In this document: positions 1 to 7,492 of the stretch, one piece after another
Position numbering within the stretch: position 1 is the first letter of the stretch
Layout of the letters: the number at the start of each line of letters is the position of its first letter
Assembly (NCBI GenBank): GCA_944390955.1
Contig: CALXRY010000050.1
Span: 1-32,058, forward strand
Source of the DNA: an uncultured Clostridia bacterium
GTDB taxonomy: Bacteria > Bacillota > Clostridia > UBA1381
Reading direction: 5' to 3'
Length of the DNA stretch: 32,058 nt
Made by a program: the position numbers and the translations under genes
Notes under the pieces: model-generated
Told to the model about the DNA's origin: nothing
Seen by the model: only the letters and a program-made list of their open reading frames with translations
Databases searched by the model: none

Positions 1-1232
1 ACGAGACGAAGGAATATATAATAGATGTAACACTCCCGACAAACTGCTATGGAGGTATCGTAAACGGGCTTACGGCCGACACGAAGCTTCTGTGCGAGCC
101 GAAGGAGATCATTGAATTCCCTGAAAAAACGAGCGTTTACGAATATTACACCGACACATGGTTCGACGGCTATCAGACGATGCGCTGGGAGGACGGCGAG
201 CTCTATATCTATAGTAACGGCTGGAAAAGGGCGAATCTTCCCGAGGAGACAAGAGAGCTTTTTGAAGGCTTGACGAAGGATATACGACTTACAAAAACAA
301 AGAACGGTTATATAGCGAGGTTTGCGGGATATGACCAGTACGGCAGCAGCATAGCCGATACGAGCGATAAAACGGATATTTATGTTCTGGACAGCAGCTT
401 TAAGCTTATCAAGACGATGACTATGCCCGAATATGTCACGGAAGCCGTATATGCTGATGGAAAGACATATATCAAATCCGACAAGATATATGAGACGGAG
501 AATGGTATAACGTTTACCGCAAGCAGCATAGATTCGATGCCTATAACGAACGGCGACAGCGTCATAGAAAAGCGTATTGACGGCTGGTATATAAAATACA
601 ACGGTAAGGACGAATTTACGAAGATAAACTTCGAGTATCCGGATGTAACGGAGATACGCGCCGCCGACGGAGTATATTATATGGTGCGGTCTCTTAAAAA
701 CTACGACACCGATCCCGATACGGGCAACTGGCTTGCGGTGTCGACAGACGGAGTGAATTACCGTGATATGTGGATGCCAAACCGCCAGATCAGGTTTATG
801 CGCCTTGATGCTCTCGGCGATAAACTCTATGCCGTAGGACGCAATGAGACGACGGAGCGCGAGCGCTTTGATTATGAGGGCGGCGTGAAGATAAATACGC
901 CCGAGGGGTATCTGTCGCTTAATTATACGCTGACCGAGTTTGACAACAGCACATGCCTTGACCTTGACTATATAGCTAATGTGATGGGCATGGAGGCGAC
1001 GGAGGAGGACGCGGACGGCGGACAGAAGCGCGTGACGCTCGAGCTTGACGGAAAGACCGTGTCGTTTATAACCGGCGGGTACGCGCTCTACAGTGGGAAC
1101 GATTCGAGGTTCGTCGGGACTGCGCCGTTCCTTGACGGCGATACGATATACGTTCCTCTTGCGCATCTGATGGAAACGTTCGGATATACCGTGGACTATG
1201 ACGAACAGACCGATACCGTAACGATAAAATAG
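1..1232 (+). CDS. Exported protein with C-terminal copper-amine-oxidase-like (stalk) domain, 5' end missing
   Basis: The reading frame is open from base 3 to a TAG at 1230-1232, so the gene starts upstream of the window. The first in-frame ATG inside, at 180, lacks a ribosome binding site and is not needed as a start. The last ~105 residues (pattern YLSLNYTLTEF...CLDLDYIANVMG...VTLELDGKTVSF...DTIYVPLAHLMETFGYTVDYD...TVTIK) match the copper amine oxidase N-terminal-like domain (PF07833 type). That small domain is common in extracytoplasmic proteins of Clostridia and probably serves in wall or protein contacts rather than catalysis. The part before it is rich in Y, D, W and short beta-strand-like segments and resembles a repeat-built sensor or propeller, but I do not recognise a named family. 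Export cannot be checked because the N-terminus is missing. A terminator follows at once. Confidence 0.7.
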   Translation, partial: ETKEYIIDVTLPTNCYGGIVNGLTADTKLLCEPKEIIEFPEKTSVYEYYTDTWFDGYQTMRWEDGELYIYSNGWKRANLPEETRELFEGLTKDIRLTKTKNGYIARFAGYDQYGSSIADTSDKTDIYVLDSSFKLIKTMTMPEYVTEAVYADGKTYIKSDKIYETENGITFTASSIDSMPITNGDSVIEKRIDGWYIKYNGKDEFTKINFEYPDVTEIRAADGVYYMVRSLKNYDTDPDTGNWLAVSTDGVNYRDMWMPNRQIRFMRLDALGDKLYAVGRNETTERERFDYEGGVKINTPEGYLSLNYTLTEFDNSTCLDLDYIANVMGMEATEEDADGGQKRVTLELDGKTVSFITGGYALYSGNDSRFVGTAPFLDGDTIYVPLAHLMETFGYTVDYDEQTDTVTIK

Positions 1233-1261
1233 GACAATGCAAAAATAAATAAAACAAGAAC

Positions 1262-1313
1262 AAAACTCATATGCGCCGCATATAATTAATTGTAAAGGCG
1301 TATATGAGTTTTT
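1262..1313 (+). terminator. Rho-independent terminator
   Basis: A 14-bp stem (1264-1277 with 1297-1310, one G-T pair) carries a 19-nt AT-rich loop and is followed by a T run. It lies 30 bp after the stop of the preceding gene. The A run on its left side would let it work on the other strand as well. Confidence 0.75.
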
Positions 1314-1362
1314 ATCTTGACTCTTAAATTGATTCTTGCTTTGGAAAGGAATGATAGCATAA

Positions 1363-1587
1363 ATGTCTGATATAAATTCGCTGCTCCGCAGCTTTAACCA
1401 AAATCAGCTCAAGGAAATAAACGATTTCCTGAACAGTGCGCAGGGGCGCAGGATAAAAAACAAGATCAACTCCTCGGACAAAAACAAGCTGCTCAAGGCA
1501 TTTTCTGCGCTCGACCAGAAAACCGTGAACAGCAAATTAAAAAGCCTGAGCAAGCAGGATATACTGAAAATAATAAATAATCTGTAG
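1363..1587 (+). CDS. Small helical protein of unknown function (74 aa)
   Basis: This is the first of three small genes that run in the same direction with short gaps. An AAAGGA at 1345-1350 lies 12 nt before the ATG, which is slightly long. The protein is basic, rich in K, N, S and L, and predicted to be all-helical, with two similar halves (LLRSFNQNQLKEINDFLNS and LLKAFSALDQKTVNSKLKSL), each a short helix-turn-helix hairpin. There is no signal peptide or membrane segment, so it is probably cytosolic. I do not recognise the family. The neighbour 18 bp downstream is also helical and ends in a similar leucine-rich segment, so a complex of the two products is possible, but that is inference. Confidence 0.6.
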   Translation: MSDINSLLRSFNQNQLKEINDFLNSAQGRRIKNKINSSDKNKLLKAFSALDQKTVNSKLKSLSKQDILKIINNL

Positions 1588-1605
1588 GCGGAACGGAGGA
1601 TCGAT

Positions 1606-1902
1606 ATGGCTGACGCTATGGAAACCCTTAAGGGGCTGCTCGGAGACGGAGCCGAGGATAAAATAAAAAACGTCATGAGCTCGCTTTCGGGAGGCGGAGG
1701 CGAGAATGCTCTTGATCAGGGGAGCCTTGACGATATTATGCAGATAAGGGATATAATAAGCAGGCTGTCGACAAGCCGCAGCGATCCGCGCTCAAACCTG
1801 CTCATGTCTCTGCGCCCGTATATGCGTTCAAGCAGGCAGAGCTCGATAGACAGCGCGGTAAGATTGCTGAATTTGAGCAAGCTTGCGGCGTTGTTCAGAT
1901 AG
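1606..1902 (+). CDS. Small protein of unknown function (98 aa)
   Basis: The ATG is preceded by CGGAGGAT at good spacing. The protein opens with a short amphipathic helix (MADAMETLKGLLGDGAEDKIK), then a glycine cluster (SGGGGE), then an acidic helix (DIMQIRDIISRLST), then an Arg/Ser-rich stretch with several RS pairs, and ends LLNLSKLAALFR. It has no signal peptide or membrane span. It starts 18 bp after the preceding small gene, so the two are probably translated from one message. The Arg/Ser-rich middle could bind nucleic acid or a polyanion, but nothing in the sequence proves this. No family recognised. Confidence 0.6.
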   Translation: MADAMETLKGLLGDGAEDKIKNVMSSLSGGGGENALDQGSLDDIMQIRDIISRLSTSRSDPRSNLLMSLRPYMRSSRQSSIDSAVRLLNLSKLAALFR

Positions 1903-1941
1903 CAGCGCAGATATGATCTAATTTACCGGAGGTGGCGGAAC

Positions 1942-2196
1942 GTGTATAAATCCTACAGCTACAACAACATGCCGAAGGCGATAACAGACAAACCAAAGCC
2001 TCCGCCCGATAGGAGGCCGGAGCCGCAAAAACCCTCTGAACCTCAAAAGCGGGAGGAAAAGCAAGGGCTACTTGGGCGGCTCGAAACGGACGACATAATC
2101 CTTATGATAGTTATAGCCGCGCTGCTGCTCGACGACTGCGACGACAAGCTCCTTCTTGCCGCGCTGGCGTTTATATTCCTTTCAGATTTCCTATAA
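1942..2196 (+). CDS. Small proline-rich protein with hydrophobic C-terminus (84 aa)
   Basis: Translation starts at GTG; a strong GGAGGTGG (1929-1936) lies 5 nt before it. The N-terminal half is proline- and charge-rich (KPKPPPDRRPEPQKPSEPQK). The C-terminal 36 residues alternate hydrophobic runs with acidic patches (DDIILMIVIAALLLDDCDD then KLLLAALAFIFLSDFL). The acidic break between two ~11-residue hydrophobic runs makes a normal transmembrane helix doubtful; a membrane-surface or self-assembling hairpin is more likely. Short proteins with this kind of tail occur in spore-forming Clostridia, but I cannot name a function. It is the last gene of the three-gene set (gap 39 bp), and no clear terminator follows it. 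Confidence 0.55.
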   Translation: MYKSYSYNNMPKAITDKPKPPPDRRPEPQKPSEPQKREEKQGLLGRLETDDIILMIVIAALLLDDCDDKLLLAALAFIFLSDFL

Positions 2197-2281
2197 CATT
2201 ACAAACAAATTACGCAAATATTAAAATTATTACAAAACGCCTTTTTCGGCTTAACATTTTGTTTACATATCGGTAATGTTG

Positions 2282-2310
2282 TTGAATTTAGCATGGAAAT
2301 GGGATATAAT
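2282..2310 (+). promoter_or_regulatory. Strong sigma-A type promoter
   Basis: TTGAAT (2282-2287) and TATAAT (2305-2310) are separated by exactly 17 bp. The expected start is near 2317. It drives the short structured RNA that follows and possibly, by readthrough, the NdpA-family gene. Confidence 0.75.
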
Positions 2311-2316
2311 ATTAGT

Positions 2317-2432
2317 GCGAGGTAATAATGGATAAAGGGTAGGATATCAATAAAGTACCGGCGCTCTGAGGAGAGACGCCGGATATAGATCCCCTTAATG
2401 CGGTTTTTGGGTGCCGCCTTAAGGGGTTTTTT
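2317..2432 (+). ncRNA. Candidate small RNA or regulatory leader, ~115 nt
   Basis: A strong promoter sits just upstream and a strong terminator closes the segment, so a discrete transcript of ~115 nt is expected. It contains a very stable hairpin (CCGGCGCTCT at 2358-2367 pairing with 2372-2382, GAGG loop, one bulged A), then a ~8-nt linker, then the terminator stem. No open reading frame of useful length is present. The next gene starts 34 bp after the terminator with its own ribosome binding site and no obvious second promoter. A termination-controlled leader (riboswitch-like) is therefore as likely as a free small RNA. I compared it by eye with common classes (c-di-GMP, SAM, THF, preQ1, fluoride, glycine, guanidine) and saw no match. 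Confidence 0.5.
2391..2432 (+). terminator. Rho-independent terminator at the end of the small RNA
   Basis: CCCCTTAA (2391-2398) pairs with TTAAGGGG (2419-2426). After one mismatch, GCGG (2400-2403) pairs with CCGC (2414-2417). Six T follow. It lies upstream of a gene rather than after one, which suggests attenuation. Confidence 0.8.
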
Positions 2433-2465
2433 CTGATAATAGATTTTTTATGAAAGGAACATATA

Positions 2466-3485
2466 ATGATAATAGGAATAAAGCACGCCATACTCCACAT
2501 TTTGGATGCTAATTCGGGCGTTACGGTGTATTCCGATTCTGAGCTTGACGTTTCGGATGCAGGTATAAATAATTTTATAACGAAGCATATCGACAAAATA
2601 TGTGAGAGTGCAGGACTGAGAAAGGGCGAGTTCAATTCAGGCAGCGGATTTTTGTACCACATGAAGGAATATCTTGAGCGTGATGAGGACGAGCGGGATC
2701 TGAAGAGCCTTTCGCTCTTTGCGGCGGAGAAGATATACGAGGGCATCTCCTCGGCGGAGAATACGGAGTCATGCGACGTCATAGTATGCGACTGTACAAT
2801 AAATGAAACGCCGGTAATAGCGGTGCTAAAGTGTGACAATAAAACGGGATATACGCATCAGGTGCTGCAGGAGGACGGAGAAATAAAGAATAACCTTATA
2901 AATCATTATTCCATCCTTCCGTCGACGTCCCAGAGGATATCGGAGTGCGCGTTTGTGAACCAGACAGATTTTTCGGTAAAATACTGCGGCAAAAAGCGCA
3001 AGATTGACGGCGAAAGCATCGATCTTATAGCCGATTTGCTGCTTGACGGGGTTTTTGACCTGTCGCCGAGAGAGGCGATCAATACCGTCAATAAGATCGC
3101 AAAGAAGGTCACGGAGGAAAACGGCGGCGACTCGATAGAGACGAGCGCAAGGATGAAGCAGTATATAGTCGAGAATATAGAGGACAATGCTTTTGAATAC
3201 ATTGAGCCGGAAAAAATAGCTGAAACGGTGTTTGACGGGCGCCCGGCGATGAAGGACGAGTTTATTGAAAAAATAAAGGACGCGGCCGTCCCGGAGCAGG
3301 TAGAGGTGACGAACTACGTCACAAAGAAAATGACCTCGAATATAAAGATAACAACCGATATAGGCGTGGAGCTGTCGTTCCCCGCCGAATACTACCGCGA
3401 CAGCGACTACATAGAGATAATAAACAATGACGACGGGACGATATCGATAAAGATAAATAACATAAACGAATTAAAAAATAAGTAA
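2466..3485 (+). CDS. Nucleoid-associated protein, NdpA/YejK family (37-kDa)
   Basis: The 339-residue product has the size and layout of the 37-kDa nucleoid-associated protein family (PF04245; E. coli YejK). It opens with the typical IKHAILHILDANSGVTVYSD segment, has a central region about known ligand or nucleic acid contact (VIVCDCTINETPVIAVLKCD), and ends in a small beta-rich domain (NIKITTDIGVELSFPAEYY...IEIINNDDGTISIKIN). Members bind the nucleoid; the biochemical role is poorly known, and in Firmicutes they often occur in accessory regions. The start is the ATG at 2466 behind GAAAGGA. The protein has no signal peptide. Expression may depend on the terminator-ended leader just upstream. 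Family assignment is by recognition of the N-terminal pattern and length and should be confirmed by a profile search. Confidence 0.7.
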   Translation: MIIGIKHAILHILDANSGVTVYSDSELDVSDAGINNFITKHIDKICESAGLRKGEFNSGSGFLYHMKEYLERDEDERDLKSLSLFAAEKIYEGISSAENTESCDVIVCDCTINETPVIAVLKCDNKTGYTHQVLQEDGEIKNNLINHYSILPSTSQRISECAFVNQTDFSVKYCGKKRKIDGESIDLIADLLLDGVFDLSPREAINTVNKIAKKVTEENGGDSIETSARMKQYIVENIEDNAFEYIEPEKIAETVFDGRPAMKDEFIEKIKDAAVPEQVEVTNYVTKKMTSNIKITTDIGVELSFPAEYYRDSDYIEIINNDDGTISIKINNINELKNK

Positions 3486-3509
3486 GCCCGAGTGAATTTC
3501 CGCATCTCA

Positions 3510-3600
3510 CCACTCTCAAGGACTTGAAGTACACGAAGTACATCGGCGTCCTTTCGAGCGGCAATCTGCGAAAATTTCCTTAAGGCTTACGAGTAAGCTG
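3510..3600 (+). repeat. Short dispersed intergenic repeat, copy 1
   Basis: The gap between the NdpA and ecfA2 genes holds CTTGAAGTACACGAAGTAC (3523-3541), followed by CGGCGT, a pyrimidine-rich patch, then an ATCTGCGAAAATTTCC-like stretch and GCTTAC. The same order of words occurs near 20688-20770. It does not code and shows no strong terminator. It is best read as a dispersed intergenic element. Confidence 0.4.
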
Positions 3601-3621
3601 ACTCAAAGGAGGTGAGCTTCC

Positions 3622-4467
3622 GTGCTTAAGCTAGACGGTGTATCGTTTTCTTACGGCAGCGGCGTTCCGGCGCTGGATGATATCAGCATTGATATCGAAA
3701 ACGGGAAAATGTACGCCGTGATAGGGCGCACCGGCAGCGGCAAATCGACGCTTATAAGACACTTCAACGGGCTGCTCCGTCCGCAGCGCGGAAGGGTGCT
3801 CGTCGACGGAGAGAACATATCGAAAAAAAATACCGATATGAAATCCGTAAGGAGCAGGATAGGACTTGTGTTCCAGTATCCCGAGCAGCAGCTTTTTGCC
3901 GAGACGGTATTTGACGATATAGCCTTCGGGCCGCGGAATCTGGGACTTGATGGCGGGGAGATAGAAAAGAGAGTCAAAGAGGCGGCGGCCGCTGTGTCGT
4001 TGTCGGAGGAGCTTTTTGGAAAATCGCCGTTCAGCCTTTCGGGCGGTGAAAAGCGGCGTACGGCGCTTGCCGGAGTGCTTGCGATGAAGCCGCAGACACT
4101 CGTGCTTGACGAGCCGTCGGCCGGGCTCGATCCGGGGGCACGGAGGGAGCTGTCGAAGCTTATCGCAAAAATACATGATGAAAATCCGGAAAATACTATC
4201 GTTTTTGTGTCGCATTCGATGGAGGAGGCGGCGTCGGCGGAGCATATATTCGTGCTCGGCGGCGGGAGGCTTATAGCCGAAGGGACGCCGGACGAGATAT
4301 TTTTGCAGCCGGAGCTGCTCAGGGATGCGGGGCTTTCGCTTCCGCGTTCGGCGGAGCTGATCATGAAGCTCCAAAAGCGTGGTATTCCGGTGCGCAGCGC
4401 ATATACGCCGGAGACAGCCGCCTCTGAAATAGCAAAATCCCTGGAAAAGGAAAGACTGCCGCGTTAA
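3622..4467 (+). CDS. ecfA2: Energy-coupling factor transporter ATPase, EcfA2 type
   Basis: This 281-residue ABC ATPase powers uptake of vitamins or metal ions as part of an ECF module (EcfA1-EcfA2-EcfT plus a substrate-binding S protein). It has Walker A GRTGSGKS (35-42), a Q-loop with the ECF-typical FQYPEQQLFAETVFDDIAFG (85-103), signature LSGGEKRR (139-146), Walker B LVLDEP with catalytic Glu164, and the switch His198. RHFNGLL after Walker A and AGVLAMKP after the signature point to EcfA2 rather than EcfA1. Start is GTG, chosen for the strong AAAGGAGGTG at 3605-3614. Unusually, no ecfA1 or ecfT is next to it: upstream is an NdpA gene and downstream a convergent kinase gene. It may pair with subunits encoded elsewhere. 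Confidence 0.88.
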   Translation: MLKLDGVSFSYGSGVPALDDISIDIENGKMYAVIGRTGSGKSTLIRHFNGLLRPQRGRVLVDGENISKKNTDMKSVRSRIGLVFQYPEQQLFAETVFDDIAFGPRNLGLDGGEIEKRVKEAAAAVSLSEELFGKSPFSLSGGEKRRTALAGVLAMKPQTLVLDEPSAGLDPGARRELSKLIAKIHDENPENTIVFVSHSMEEAASAEHIFVLGGGRLIAEGTPDEIFLQPELLRDAGLSLPRSAELIMKLQKRGIPVRSAYTPETAASEIAKSLEKERLPR

Positions 4468-4482
4468 TGCGGCAGTCTTTTT
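4451..4482 (+). terminator. Bidirectional terminator between convergent genes
   Basis: A perfect 12-bp stem (4451-4462 with 4469-4480) with a 6-nt loop has T runs on both strands. The stop codon of ecfA2 lies in the loop, and the stop codon of the minus-strand kinase (4481-4483) abuts the stem. One hairpin therefore ends both genes. Confidence 0.9.
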
Positions 4483-5575
4483 ATAAGCTGTGCCGAGGAC
4501 TGCAGTCCTTTGGCAGCCTTACCGTGAAGGTCGTAAAACCGTCGTGGCTTTCCACGGAAACATTGCCGTTATGCAGAAGAACGACTCGTTTTACAATGGC
4601 AAGCCCTATGCCGTTCCCCTCGGAGAAATGCGATTCATCGGCCTGATAGAACTTATTGAATATCCTGCTTTGACGCTCGGGCGGGATGGTTTCGCCGCTG
4701 TTCGTGATCGAAACCGAAAGATGCTCTATGTCCTGTTCTATCTTGATCTCGACAACTCCGTATTCCGGAGAAAACTTGACAGCGTTGTCGAGCAGGTTTA
4801 TCCAGACGTGCTTCAGCAGCTCCTCGTCGGCGGAGATCATATATTCGCCGAAGTCGACATACAGCTCGAGATTTTTTCGCGTCAATTTATCGTCAAGCAG
4901 CAAAATGCAGGAACGTATCTGCTCGGATAGATTGAATGCGTGAACATTTGTAAGTATTGTCTGATTTTCGACCTTTGTCAGATTAAGCACATTTGTCGCC
5001 ATATAGGAGAGGCGAAGAGATTCCTCTTCGATAATATCGATATATTCGTGCCGTTGCTCTTCAGTCAGCCGTTCTCTTTTCAGAAGTCTCGCAAATCCAT
5101 AGATCGAAACGATGGGCGTTTTGAATTCGTGTGAAAAATTATTGATAAAATCAGAGCGCAGGACCTCTGTGTTCTGCAGCTCCTCCGCCATTTTATTAAA
5201 GCTGTCGGCAATCATGCGTGAAACGTAAAAGTTGCCGAACGGTCTTCCGATATCCATTCTTACGCTGTAATCTCCGGAGGCGAGACTGTTCATTTTGTTG
5301 ATGAGCCTGTTTACAGGCCTCATCCATATTTTGCTGCCTATGCCTATGAACAGCAGATTCATCACGATGCTCAGCAACGCGATCAGGACGATAAGTCTTC
5401 CTGCGCCGGGCAGGTCCTTATCTACGATATTGAAAGCTCCCGTGTGGACGATAATATATGTTATCGCAGATACGGCCGCCATTGAGATGATAAAGGTAGA
5501 AATGGTGATCACCATGAAGATCGCGATAAGCTCAAAACGTTGTTTTTGAGCGGTTCTATGCTTTTGCTTGTTCAT
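4481..5575 (-). CDS. Two-component sensor histidine kinase
   Basis: The 364-residue product is a membrane histidine kinase. It has a membrane helix at about 16-45, a very short outside loop (about 46-60), a second helix at about 61-84, a HAMP linker to about 137, a dimerisation helix with the H-box FSHEFKTPI (His149 is the phosphoacceptor), and an ATPase domain with N-box (WINLLDNAVKFS) and G-box (GNGIGLAIVKR). The small outside loop suggests it senses the membrane or a partner rather than a soluble ligand. The start at 5575 is chosen because its ATG overlaps the stop of the response regulator gene (ATGA), a hallmark of translational coupling. The frame is open for 20 more codons upstream, but that stretch lies inside the regulator gene. 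The closest family look is the Firmicute EnvZ/PhoR-like kinases; the signal is unknown. Confidence 0.9.
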   Translation of the reverse strand: MNKQKHRTAQKQRFELIAIFMVITISTFIISMAAVSAITYIIVHTGAFNIVDKDLPGAGRLIVLIALLSIVMNLLFIGIGSKIWMRPVNRLINKMNSLASGDYSVRMDIGRPFGNFYVSRMIADSFNKMAEELQNTEVLRSDFINNFSHEFKTPIVSIYGFARLLKRERLTEEQRHEYIDIIEEESLRLSYMATNVLNLTKVENQTILTNVHAFNLSEQIRSCILLLDDKLTRKNLELYVDFGEYMISADEELLKHVWINLLDNAVKFSPEYGVVEIKIEQDIEHLSVSITNSGETIPPERQSRIFNKFYQADESHFSEGNGIGLAIVKRVVLLHNGNVSVESHDGFTTFTVRLPKDCSPRHSL

Positions 5576-6246
5576 ACGTTTTTTACCGCCCTGTATCCCA
5601 GTCCTCTTACAGATTGTATTTCGAATTCCTTCCATCCACTAAAGCGTTTTCGCAGCCGGGCGATATGTACAGTGACCGTTTCCCAGCCGGTATCGCTCTC
5701 GGTGCCCCATATCTCGTCCATCAGCTGTATTCTTGTAAAGATCTTTCCCGGATAGGATAGGAGCTTGTACAGCAACAAAAATTCTTTTTGAGGGAGCTCC
5801 TGAGTGTCTCCGTTTTTTGAAACGGTGAAAGAATCATAATCAAGAGTGACGTCTCCAATAGTAATTTTATGCTCTGTAGCTATTTTTGCGCGGCTGAGCA
5901 GTGCCTTGATGCGAAGCAGCATTTCTTCCTCGTCTAAGGGCTTTGTCATATAGTCGTCCGTTCCCGCCAAGAAACCCTGCTTTTTGTCCTCGGGCAGCTG
6001 CTTTGCGGAAATCATGAGTATTGGGAGGTTATTGTTGACGGAGCGGAGGGCTTTTGTGAACTCATACCCGTCCATTTTCGGCATCATGATATCGAGGACG
6101 ACAAGGTCAATGACCTCTCTGTCCATTATCTCCAATGCGGCCTCGCCGTTTTCTGCCAAGGATATAGTATAACCTCCCGCTTCAAGCACAGCCTTCAGCA
6201 GTCTCCTTGTGTTTTTATCATCATCTGTAACAAGGATATGAAACAT
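5572..6246 (-). CDS. OmpR/PhoB-family response regulator
   Basis: The 224-residue protein has a receiver domain (acidic pocket DDD at 8-10, phosphoacceptor Asp52 in LVVLDIMMPKMDGYEF, Lys102 in TKP) and a C-terminal winged-helix DNA-binding domain from about 128, ending VRGLGYRAVKNV. It is the partner of the kinase gene, with which it overlaps by 4 bases. A perfect AAGGAGGA lies just before the ATG. Its own promoter is visible at 6292-6320. The target genes are unknown; the membrane protein gene upstream on the same strand is a reasonable candidate. Confidence 0.93.
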   Translation of the reverse strand: MFHILVTDDDKNTRRLLKAVLEAGGYTISLAENGEAALEIMDREVIDLVVLDIMMPKMDGYEFTKALRSVNNNLPILMISAKQLPEDKKQGFLAGTDDYMTKPLDEEEMLLRIKALLSRAKIATEHKITIGDVTLDYDSFTVSKNGDTQELPQKEFLLLYKLLSYPGKIFTRIQLMDEIWGTESDTGWETVTVHIARLRKRFSGWKEFEIQSVRGLGYRAVKNV

Positions 6247-6291
6247 AGATAAATCCTCCTTAATGCTGCGCGGCTGCGCAGGTCTCCTGGT

Positions 6292-6320
6292 ATTATAATA
6301 CTTTTCTCAAATTAAATCAA
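6292..6320 (-). promoter_or_regulatory. Promoter of the two-component operon
   Basis: Read on the minus strand, TTGATT (6320-6315) and TATAAT (6297-6292) are separated by 17 bp. The predicted start is near 6285, giving a ~40-nt leader with a small CTGCGC/GCGCAG hairpin before the ribosome binding site. Confidence 0.7.
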
Positions 6321-6403
6321 GCCTGTGCCGCGATTTTTCGGCTATGCGGTTTACCGCACAAAACAAATGGCGGTCGATGACGGCAGCTTTTGGGCAAGGT
6401 ATA

Positions 6404-7183
6404 TTACTGTACTGCCTTGTGCTCTTTCCGCATATTTTCGCGGATGTCTACGAGAGCGTGCCGCATGGCTCTGATAACTCTTTCGTCCTTTTCGGAGCTC
6501 AGTATATGGCTGATATATGTAAACGCAGAGTCTTTTGAGGTCGTTCCCAGAGCTTCGGCAGCAGCGATTCGGCATTCAGGGAGCTCATCGCTGAGATAAG
6601 TTAAAAGCTTATTGAAATTGGTTTCTTTTTGCGAAGTCTTGTCGCTGTCGGCATTTGTCAGAGCCTTGATAGCAGCAACGCGGGCGTCTATATCATCTTT
6701 TGATAAAGTATCCTTTCCCGCAGTCTCAAAATCGTTCTTTTTCAATTCAAACATAACTGCCATAACAGCGACAGCAATTATAGCTATGCTCAGAGCAAGT
6801 TGGAGTATCCATGTTGAGCCGAGCCTGAAAACGGGCTTGAACACAAATGCATATATGGCAGATAGAGCGGAGAGGGCCGGCAGCACGGCTGCGGCTCCGA
6901 TGTTCGATTTTATTATACAGGCGGCGATCCCTGCAGCTCCCAATAAAAGAATCAATACAGCAGAGATGACGATTGAATTGGTGTTGGGATCGTAGCCAAG
7001 CTGTGAGCTGAACCAACTGGCTATTGAGGCATTGCCCGGATCCAGCCATACATAACCGTTAATTGACAGAGAATCGCTGCCAAAATGCCAAAACGGCGTA
7101 AACTGAAGTACGAGCAGACATAGCGTAAGCGCTGCACATAAATAGTTACAAAATTTTGTTTTTTCATTAAAGGTTTTTAGCAT
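6404..7183 (-). CDS. Membrane protein with C-terminal HEAT-like repeats
   Basis: The 259-residue product has about four hydrophobic spans in its first 155 residues (near 13-33, 73-96, 98-120 and 127-147) and a soluble C-terminal third. That part (VAAIKALTNAD...FNKLLTYLSDELPECRIAAAEALGTTSKDSAFTYISHILSSEKDERVIRAMRHALVDIRENM) reads as two or three HEAT-like helical hairpins, which usually bind partner proteins. I do not know the function. Start 7183 is chosen because AAGGAGGAGA lies 6 nt before that ATG; the open frame extends 33 codons further up through a hairpin and lacks a binding site. It lies upstream of the two-component operon on the same strand, and no clear terminator separates them. 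Confidence 0.7.
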   Translation of the reverse strand: MLKTFNEKTKFCNYLCAALTLCLLVLQFTPFWHFGSDSLSINGYVWLDPGNASIASWFSSQLGYDPNTNSIVISAVLILLLGAAGIAACIIKSNIGAAAVLPALSALSAIYAFVFKPVFRLGSTWILQLALSIAIIAVAVMAVMFELKKNDFETAGKDTLSKDDIDARVAAIKALTNADSDKTSQKETNFNKLLTYLSDELPECRIAAAEALGTTSKDSAFTYISHILSSEKDERVIRAMRHALVDIRENMRKEHKAVQ

Positions 7184-7205
7184 ATTGATCTCCTCCTTGA
7201 TTTTT

Positions 7206-7248
7206 TCATACAGAAGAGCAGCATCAAAGAGGCCGCGTTTCTGTATGA
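7206..7248 (-). other. Hairpin in the 5' leader of the HEAT-repeat membrane protein gene
   Basis: TCATACAGAA (7206-7215) and TTCTGTATGA (7239-7248) are perfect 10-bp inverted arms with a 23-nt loop, ending 13 nt before the ribosome binding site on the minus strand. It could be an RNA stem that controls translation or a spaced protein-binding site. Confidence 0.45.
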
Positions 7249-7424
7249 GGACCGTTATTTTCTTGATGATGCAAGCATACATTGGTTTTCTAAACTGAAA
7301 ATAAATTATTCGGCTTATTAAAAAAGAATATAAAATATTTTAACGGATATGTCATATATGATAGAAAGCAATGAGCAAAAAAATGGGATATCATACGTGA
7401 TGATACAGATGAGTGAAAAAGAAA

Positions 7425-7473
7425 GATCCCCTTGGGGCAGCGTGTACTGTTGCACATGCTCGCTTTGAGGGGA
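7425..7473 (-). terminator. Terminator of the lipoprotein gene
   Basis: GATCCCCTT pairs with GAGGGGATC, and an inner AGCGTGT/ACATGCT stem extends it. On the minus strand the stem is followed by TTTCTTTTT. It lies 20 bp past the stop of the small lipoprotein gene. Confidence 0.7.
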
Positions 7474-7492
7474 TCATAAAGAAAAACGATTT

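Noticed and set aside
3631..4374. Two long open frames (247 and 237 codons) on the minus strand inside ecfA2
   Set aside because: They lie antisense to a gene with all ABC ATPase motifs, give low-complexity Arg- or Ser-rich products and have no ribosome binding sites.
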